From Heliocidaris erythrogramma (taxonomy: Eukaryota; Echinodermata; Echinoidea; Camarodonta; Echinometridae), in the NCBI GenBank assembly GCA_025617745.1, contig CM046855.1:48091813-48155812 (forward strand): a stretch of DNA of 64,000 nucleotides. Reading direction: 5' to 3'. Under the pieces are notes generated by a model. That model saw only the letters and a list, made by a program, of their open reading frames with translations. It did not search any database and had not been told where the DNA came from. Position 1 is the stretch's first letter; every line of letters starts with the position of its first letter. This document shows positions 48,601 to 58,508 of this stretch, piece by piece. The translations under genes were made by a program, and so were the position numbers.

Positions 48601-51600
48601 GCATCTCTGTTTGCAACAATTTAGAAAGCGTATATATATCCAGCCCCAAAATACGTTATACGCTTATCCAATGCAAACAGATTATGAACACTTCTGGAGA
48701 AAAGAGAAAAATAAATGATAAATTACTAAAGATAATTTTAATTCTACGAAGATGACGTGTTTGAATACGTCTATGGTTCAGACACCCTGAAGATAAGATA
48801 AAAACAACTCTTTTTAGCTCTTCCATACAAATGGACTAGAAGATCATGCATTTTCCTAAATTTCATTGCCGAGCATGTTGTGTTTTTAACTGGAATAGGA
48901 AAGAGTTGAACAAAGACAGAGACAATAAAAATATAGCGAGAGGGATAGAGAGGGTTTATTTAAGCATTATGACAAACACTATTACTTTAAAAGAAAAATT
49001 TAACACATTAATATTTATTCCAACAGGAGTACAAGCGTGGTGACGAAGATCGGGTATGTATGAACTTTTCTGCTAGAAACTAAAGTAAACAGTACCTAAA
49101 GACAGTGGCGTTCTAATATTGATGTTTAGCTTGAACCTTTGCAAAATCAATGTTTTGAATTAACAGGGCTTGCTTGAAGATAGTTATATTGGATAGATAT
49201 AACTCATATCAGTAATAGAAGATGGTTGTAGAATCGAATAATTGATATCAATTTTTGAATATGTAATCCGCATCTCTGTTTGCAACAATTTAGAAAGCGT
49301 ATATATATCCAGCCCCAAAATACGTTATACGCTTATCCAATGCAAACAGATTATGAACACTTCTGGAGAAAAGAGAAAAATAAATGATAAATTACTATAA
49401 AAGATAATTTTAATTCTACGAAGATGACGTGTTTGAATACGTCTATGGTTCAGACACCCTGAAGATAAGATAAAAACAACTCTTTTTAGCTCTTCCATAC
49501 AAATGGACTAGAAGATCATGCATTTTCCTAAATTTCATTGCCGAGCATGTTGTGTTTTTAACTGGAATAGGAAAGAGTTGAACAAAGACAGAGACAATAA
49601 AAATATAGCGAGAGGGATAGAGAGGGTTTATTTAAGCATTATGACAAACACTATTACTTTAAAGGGCGAGTCAATTAGAATCAACATTGGGGCTAAAAAT
49701 GTAGTACATAGGTCCAATGACACAATTCTGACATTTTTACAGAAAAAAAATTGCCCAGTAACAAGAAATTGGTCAAAAAACTCACTAATTTGGGAACGCC
49801 CCCAAAAATTGACAGCTGATTGGCTAGAGCGATTTGACGTAGCATCGGGAAGTCCCCCGCGAAGCCACTAAGTTTGACTAATATGTTGGCAATGTAAATG
49901 AATGATAATTTATCCATTTTCATATCACTATTTATACAATTTCGACAATCTTTAAGTCCCCCAAAAGGATTTGAATAGGTTGTTTAGACATTTTAGTAGA
50001 GGTCAAATGACAAGTCTGGCATTTTTTCAAACACTTCACCCATGATAATTCCTCTTTTGGATTAGGTTTATGTTTTGGAAAAACGTAATATTTTACAGAC
50101 AAGTAGACGTGTGGACAGTCGCTTTACTGCTGACCGTACCTTGCGAATCTTTGTGTGCGTGCTTATGATAACAACCAAGTACACTGAAAGACTGGATGAA
50201 AGTCTAAATATATTACAACAATTACAGCAAAATCGTGTGCTGCAAGCTAGCTGCCTCCCGGGGGGGGGGGGGGCCACTCACATATATATGTCACACATGT
50301 ATGTGCCGCTGTGACGTCCCCCACTTTCAACCTTCTCGGGTCGTTCCCATGATATGCGATTTTCAGATTTTCACTAACCGCACCTCGATTGGCTTCCGAC
50401 TCGCTCCCTAGAATATGAGAAAACAATGCGCACAGCCTATTGTCCGGGAACGGTCGCTCCCTAGCCTCCCAGGCCAGCGCAGCGGGGAGCTGGGCGGCCT
50501 AGTGCCCAATAACTGAACGCGGTATTACTAGTGCTAGCGGCGGCTCAGCGAGATCAATCTGCATGCGACATCCAGCCAGTGCAGTGGCCCGGCATGTACA
50601 GCGTTAAAAACAGCGCTGCGACCGCTGACTCAGCTCATGCACCGTATGTGTACCAGAGTAGACAGTAGTGAGATCGCGAGCAGCTAAAATTAGCTCTGCC
50701 CATGAACCCGTTCGCTCCTTAGACCCTCAAAAATGAGCTTCCTCAATTAACCATTTAGCTCCTTAGCCCCCTGTTTTGAGATTGGCAGCGGCACACCCAC
50801 ATCCAAAAACAGGTTGAGTGCCCCCCCCCCCCGGGCTCTCCGGTACGATACGGTAGACCTACCCTCTTTTTCTCCAGTGACTCCAGCTTCAGAACTGCAG
50901 ACCGACTCTTGTTTTTTTAGCTCCCTGTGTTTGGCTTCCAGTTCCACAGCCCTCAGTTCCCAGTCTGATGACAGGGATAGCTGTCGGCCGCAGCATTTTA
51001 TTCTTGGGCGCAAATCCTAGCTGGTCATACAGCCCCTGGCCTGAGGGCCTGACTATCGAAGTCCTCCTCCCTGAAGTGGTCACTGCAAACAGTACTGTGA
51101 GCGGAAGGGCCATCCCACTGAGCTAGCTCGCGTCAGCTTGATCCTTGAAATCCAAATTTTTCGAGTTGTATCATCTTTAGGAAAGGTGTGCAGACTGACA
51201 CCATCGCTGGTGCCTTTGCTGCACCCAGCAACAACACATCTCCTCGGCATTTTCTTGAGATATGCACTCCTATCATGCCTATCCCAAATTCCCTGCACTG
51301 GATATACACAGACAAGCGTCGTCCGCTAGCTAGATGTTCCCGATGGTACGTCACAGGTCACCTGACAAGGCACGTGACTGGGCCCTATTTTTCGAGGGGC
51401 GTGACAGACTAGCTGATAAACGTGCGATTTAGGCAATTTCAACGAAGCTTAGAGAAGTACACAGATCTTTTTAATAAAAAGTATATGCGATTTCTAGCAG
51501 TATTGACACAATACTTTGATATTATCATGAAATGTTATTCTAATTGACTCGCCCTTTAAAAGAAAAATTTAACACATTAATATTTATTCCAACAGGAGTA

Positions 51601-53675
51601 CAAGCGTGGTGACGAAGATCGGGTATGTATGAACTTTTCTGCTAGAAACTAAAGTAAACAGTACCTAAAGACAGTGGCGTTCTAATATTGATGTTTAGCT
51701 TGAACCTTTGCAAAATCATTGTTTTGAATAAACAGGGCTTGCTTGAAGATAGTTATATCGGATAGATATAACTCATATCAGTAATAGAAGATGGTTGTAG
51801 AATCGAATAATTGATATCAATTTTTGAATATGTAATCCGCATCTCTGTTTGCAACAATTTGGAAAGCGTATATAAATCCAACCCCAAAATACGTTACACG
51901 CTTATCCAGATTAAGAACACTTCTGGAGAAAATAGAAAAATAAATGATAAATTACTAAATATAATTTTAATTCATTCAAAATCATCAATGTTTTGAATAA
52001 ACAGGGCTTGCTTGAAGATAGTTATAAAATAAAAAACAACTCTTTTTAGCTCTTCCATACAAATGAACTAAAAGATCATGCATTTTCCTAAATTTCATTG
52101 CCGAGCACGTTGTGCTTTTAACTGGAATAGGAAAGAGTTGAACAAAGACAGAGACAATAAAAATATAGCGAGAGGGATAGAGAGGGTTTATTTAACCATT
52201 ATGACAAACACTATTACTTTAAAAGAAAAATTTAACACATTAATATTTATTCCAACAGGAGTACAAGCGTGGTGACGAAGATCGGGTATGTATGAACTTT
52301 TCTGCTAGAATCTGAAGTAAACAGTACCTAAAGACAGTGGCGTTCTAATATTGATGTTTAGCTTGAACCTTTGCAAAATTATTGTTTTGAATAAAAAGGG
52401 CTTGCTTAAAGATAGTTATATCAGCATTACTTGGACGTAATAGAAGATGGCTGTAGGATCGAACTCTTGTTATCAATTTTTCAATATCCGCATCTCTGTT
52501 TTCAACAATTTGGAAAGCGTATATCCAGCCCCAAAATACGTTATACACTTATCCAATGCAAACACTTTTGGAGAAAAGACAAAAATACATGATAAATTAC
52601 TTAATTTTAATTCCATGAAGATCACGTTTTTGAGTACGTCTATGGTTCAGACACCCTGGAGATAAGATACAAACAACTCTTTTTAGCTCTTCCATACAAA
52701 TTAACTAGAAGATAATTTTTCTGAATTTCAATGCCGAGCAGGTGTATTTTTAACTGGAATAGGAAAGGGTTGAACAAAGACAGGGAGAAGAAAAATACAT
52801 CGAGAGGCATAGAAAGAATTTATTAAAGTATTTTGGCAAGATATCAAAATAATTAAGATATATTTATTCCTAAAAATTTAACACATTAATATTTATTCCA
52901 ACAGGAGTACAAGCGTGCTGACCAAGCTCCGGTACGTATGAACCTTTCGCTAGAATCTAAAGTAAACATTAGCTAAAGACAGTGGCGTTCCAATATTGAT
53001 GTTTACAGGGCGGATCCAGGACTTTGTATAAAAAAAAAGGGGGGGCACACAAATCTCAAAATTTTTCTGACAAGCCCCCCCCCCCCAAAAAGAAAGCTTA
53101 TCATTTTTTTGTGTGTTTCACTTTTGTTGCAGAATTCTCTGACAAGCAATAAAAATTCATGAGTTCTAAGGGGGGGGGGGCACAATTCCAAAAAGAGGGG
53201 GCACAATTTACAATTTTCTGTCAGAGGGTGGGGCCAGAATTCCCCCCTTAAATCCGCCACTGGATATTTAGCTAGAACCTTTGGAAAATCATTGCTTAAA
53301 GACAGTTACATGAGCATTAATTGGAAGAAATGGAAGATGGCCGTAGAATCGAATTCTTATTATCTAACCTTTTATATTCAATTCCCACCTCTTTTTTCAA
53401 CAATTTGGAAAGCGTAAATCTAGCCTCCAAACCCGTTATACGCTAATCCAAAACAAGACGATCGGAAAAACAGATTAAGAACACTTTTGGATAAAAAGAG
53501 AAAGACTAATGATAAGTCACTTATAATTTTAATTCCGTGAAGATTATGTCTTATGTTTGAATACGTCTACCGTTCAGACATCCTATATTACAATTTGTTA
53601 TTTAGTTTAGTTTGTTGTGGTGAGATGTGTTTTTGAAAGGTTGCCTTGGTCACTGGGGAGCATTGTTAATGTAAC

Positions 53676-53709
<34 letters not shown>

Positions 53710-56700
53710 GGGGGGGGGGGGGGAGGTGATCATGAGAAAAAAAATGGCGGAAACACATAATTGGTTTACTGTAACTACAATGTCTCTGCTGCTGAGGGTA
53801 CTTTTATTACTACTATATCATTCATTTATCCAAACACATATATCATAATGAGTTATATGGGGATGCACATCAGCTGCAACTATAAATAATGTTCGTGTTA
53901 TACAAAAGATGACAATAAGAGCAATTACTTTTAGCAAATATAGATCACCTTCGCGCCCTTATTTCATTCAGTATATGATACAAGGCAGAATGATGCAGAA
54001 AGACGCTAAGACGCCACTCCTGCTTAGAGTGAGAACAGAGCATGGCAAGAATTCGATATCATTGCAGGATCAGAATTATAGAATAGTCCGCCGAAAGATA
54101 TGCTTTTTCCATTCATTCTGCACTGAGACCAGTGCGTATGACATAAACATTGAAAGTATTAGAAAATTTCATAGAAATAGAACTTTTATGAAACAAAAAA
54201 AAAAAAAATTCTTGCAGCACGAATGGGCTGCTTTGAGGTAAAAAGGCAACACCTTGTTGACAGAATGCCACAAGGCATGGCTGCTATCATCAAATGTATC
54301 AGATTTCCACCAAGAACTGAACAAACTGCCTCCAGAAGAGTGGACATTGCTTTACGAGAAAATCAAGCTTCCCCCTGACAATTATCCCCAGACCACTTTT
54401 GTCAGGACATTTTTTTCCAAAACCCCTATCCCCGGAGAATACCCCTGAGGACAGTAAGCATCTAGGATATTTACATTCGGTTAGATGTTCTGAAAGTTCT
54501 ATCCGTTTGGGGTGTCCTTAGAGGTAATTGTGCTTCAGTGAAAATTGTCTGGGGTTAATTGTTAATTAGAGAGCTAATTGTTTGGGGGAGTATTCATCCA
54601 CTCATTATGAGTGAACTGAAAATTCAATTACTGATATAGCCATATATAGCCATATAGCCATATAGACCTTTATAAGGAGCTGGTCTAATAATTTGTTCCA
54701 AGGCTGTATATACAGGCTTAAATTTCTTCTTTTTTTCTTCTTCTGCTACTACTGCTTCTTCCTCTTATTTTTCATCTTCTACTTCTTCTTACTCTTTTTT
54801 CTTCTTTCTAATGGTAGTACTATGTGCCTTAAAAACCAAAGCATAATTGGATCCGGAGGGGGAAGGGGCAAAACGGTCGCGGCACTTTCAACCTCATGAC
54901 AAATCGAAACATGAAAAATTGTTGTTTTTAGTGTCATTTTTTTTTTACATTTGTGCAATGGGGGAAGGAATTTTTTGAAGGAAAATGCTCCTGGCGGAAT
55001 TACAGCTGGAAATTAATCCCCTACAAAAAAGGGTATGATCACGTCTCGGAAAAGACTTGCGTCCACATCGGTCCGTTAGGACAAATATCATACAGAGGCT
55101 GCTATTATTGAGACAAAGCACGGTGGATAATTATTGTAGAGTTGTAAAAGTGTCAAAGTCGAGTAACTTAGTGTCAAAACACTAAGTTTTGACTGGAGAT
55201 GCGAAGGATTCAATCCACAGGACGGCACTTATTTCCTTGGGAAAAGCATTATATTATCTTCGTTGCTCCTCTCCAACCAGGTGTTAAATGGTAATTTGTG
55301 ATTTGTTAAGCATTGTGAACGTTTGTTAAAAGGCGCCTGGCTGGAATGCTCCACAAGAAGTGGAGAAGGTCCGATGACCTGGATAATATAATATATCTGT
55401 AAAGCGTAGATGTGTATTAGGTGCTATATACATGTAAATTAGAATGTTTCAGCATTATTTTCATATACCCTTCCCTTATTTTTAACCGTTATAGATGATT
55501 TCCATTTAAGCCAATCGTCAGGTCTGGTAATGAGATTGCAAATCTCGAGAAAACTGGCTAAAATTAATTCTTGTATTCACTGTTACATGATACAGAAATA
55601 ATTATGAAGCACATTCTTCGATTTTGCTATGGCGTTGTTGTTGTTTGTTTTTGTTGGTTGCATGGTTCGTTTTAAGTGGATTACCGCGTCATGTTTGCAC
55701 GCGGCTTTAAAGTAAGTGTTTTGGAGTGTTCTGGGGGGGGGGGGGGGTGCTCTATGTGGACTGCTTTCTCAAGTAAATTGACCACAGCTACATAATGTTG
55801 TTCTTCTTTGCAGTGTCCTACTTCAGTCAAGATTTGGAAAGATTTGACAGTCCGCTATGCCTACTGCGCAAGTGAGTACAGATCGTCCGTACTATCGCAT
55901 CCGAGAAAATATAACATTAATTTAAAGAAAAGGTTCAGTCGTGGTAAAGATGAAAAATAATTGGTGAGTTTTCTTGTCTTTTTAAATTTAATTTTGGAAG
56001 AATATCATTGAAAAAATATCCCTTTAAAAGGACTGCTCTTCATTTGACCTCAAACTCCATTTGTTTTTGGTCAGCTTCTCTTCTAGAAAAGTCGCTCATT
56101 GGGGGGGGGGGGGGGGCGATTTTTTTTTCTCGCCAGACCTTCAAAATTCGGGGGGGGGGGGGGGGGGTTATGGGGGTCCAGCGTCCCTCCATAATTCCCT
56201 GACAAGCGAAAGAAGAAAAAGGTCTTCATTCTAAAAGGGTGGGGGGGGGGGGCACAATCGAGAAAATGGCGGATCGTCTAGGGTCAAAATGCATACTTTT
56301 CTTCCAAAAGGGGGGGGGGGGGTGCACGGGCCGGAAGTGCCCCCTGGATCCGCCAATGCCCTCAACTGTATTATGATTGTAGTAAGGAAAGATTTTTTTT
56401 GCAACCAAATGAAAGAACTGTTTGCCAGTTTTTTAACACGTTATGTCAGCGATAAAATGTTATTATGATATGGAAAAATATATTTGTAAAACAAATCTGA
56501 CGGAAATTTTTTTTTATGAAGAAGTGGATACAGTTTACTAAATGTTTTTGATTGTGTTTTCTTATAATTTTTTTAAAAATAAATCTGTAACACTTTGAAA
56601 AGAAATTGCTATACATATAATTTTTGTAAATGCATGTTCGTATTGTATTATAATGGCCAAGAATAGGCCTATCACTTTTAAATTCTGCATGTATATATAT

Positions 56701-58198
56701 ATATATATACACACAATTGTTAATAATACTTATTCTAATGTATACATTAATGTATACAAGCATTCGCTTGGATCCAGCTGAGGCACTAGCTTGTCTTGTT
56801 CAAAAAAACTCACCTGCCCCCGACAAAGGAATTAATTAATAAGGTTGAAGATCTGTCAATCTGTCGGTCAATTGAATCTGGTGTCGCCGAAACCACTAAC
56901 CCGTCTCCGTGGTCTAGTGGTTAAGGCATTGGTGTTCTAAGCCAACGACCCGGGTTCGATTCCCAGCGGAGACATTTTTTCAGCCTTTGCAAAAATTTCA
57001 AAAAGGGAGGACAGCTCTGGGGAACTTTGATTTAAGCTACGCAACCATTATTCTCTCATTTCTTTCACATATATATATATATATAGACAAAATAGGAATG
57101 AAAAGTCCGTATACCATGAAAAAATTCGAATTTTCGGCCATAGGCCTTCATCAGGAAATGATGAAAATTTATTAGATAGGTACACAAAAGAGCGTGAAGC
57201 GCAAAAAAAACAACGCAAAAACTCCATGGATACCAGCGCAACCATGGTAGAGATCAGGAAGGAGAGGAGAGAGAGAGAGAGAGAGAGAAAGAGATTTGTT
57301 GCAAGGCCTGCAATCTACTGTACGTGGGCGAAACCAAGCGGCGTCTAGCGGACCGGGTTACTGAACATCTACGTTCCATACGTCTGAACACAAGTGGCTT
57401 GCCTGTTGCACGCCATTTCAACCTCCCCGGCCACTCGGTTGAAGACTTCAAAGTGATCGGCGCCATCAAGTGCAATGGCGATGATCTATCCAGGAAGAGA
57501 AGGGAGGAAAGACTGATTTTCCACCTGGGAACCCTTCATCCTCGTGGGATGAATGTAACATTTCGATCATTTCGTACGAATTGAATGTTTTCTTTTTGTC
57601 CTTTCCACCTTTCTCTTCCATTCTTCGTTCTGCTTTTCTTCTACTTTTTTTTTTCCTTCTCTCCCTCTCTTCCTTTTGCTCTTTACTCTCTTTCTTCACT
57701 ACTTCCTCCTTTTCCCCTTTTCTTCTTTTTTTTTTTTTTTTCCTCTCTTCTTTTCCCTTCCCCCTCTCTCTCCCCCCTTCCACCACCCCTTTCTCTCTTT
57801 CATCTTCCCTTGGTTTCTTTATGACGATTTACTACGTCATCCTCTCTCCCTTTCCTTCCTTCTCGCTTTTGTGTTTTCTTTTGTTTCCCTTTTTCTTTGT
57901 GGCGTGTTTCTCTCTCTCTCTCTCTCTCCTCTTAACTTTCTTTACCTTGGTTGCGCGAGTTTCCATGGAGCTTTGTCCCTTTTAGCGCTTCTCCTTTTTT
58001 GTTTTCTTTTTCTCTTCTTTTATGACGTTTTATTACGCCTCTATCTCTATTTCTTTCTCTCTTTCTCTCTCTCTCTCCTCTTTAACTTCTTTTACCATGG
58101 TTGCGCGAGTTTCCATGGAGTTTTTGCGTTGTTTTTTTGCGCTTCACGCTCTCCTTTTCTCCTTTTCTGCGCTTCTGCTCTATTACGCCTCTATATCT

Positions 58199-58239
<41 letters not shown>

Positions 58240-58448
58240 CCTTCCTGATCTCTACCATGGTTGCGCTGGTATCCATGGAGTTTTTGCGTTGTTTTTTTGC
58301 GCTTCACGCTCTTTTGTGTACCTATCTAATAAATTTTCATCATTTCCTGATGAAGGCCTATGGCCGAAAATTCGAATTTTTTCATCGTATACGGACTTTT
58401 CATTCCTATTTTGTCTATAACTTTGCAAGTCCGAAGCAGAACTATATT

Positions 58449-58508
<60 letters not shown>

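Larger units (their letters stand above)
46270..53585 (+). repeat. Tandem array of about 650-bp intron/exon units
   Basis: Eight units share the exon plus intron landmarks gtatgtatgaacttttctgc, gacagtggcgttctaatatt, gcaacaatttggaaagcgta and ccgagcacgttgtgctttta. Exon-to-exon spacing is 650, 669, 2569 (with insertion), 663 and 646 bases. Units 3 and 4 differ at only a few bases; units at both edges are the most diverged. Confidence 0.9.

Noticed and set aside
48846..49871. Repeated open frames of 65-117 codons in the cassette introns (at 48846, 49518 and 52078)
   Set aside because: They are intron sequence repeated by the array and run into the cassette exon in the wrong frame; they lack splice support and end by chance.
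57466..58505. Several long Phe/Ser/Leu- or Arg/Glu-rich frames on both strands
   Set aside because: They are translations of the T/C-rich 3' region of the Penelope-like element and GA/TC microsatellites.
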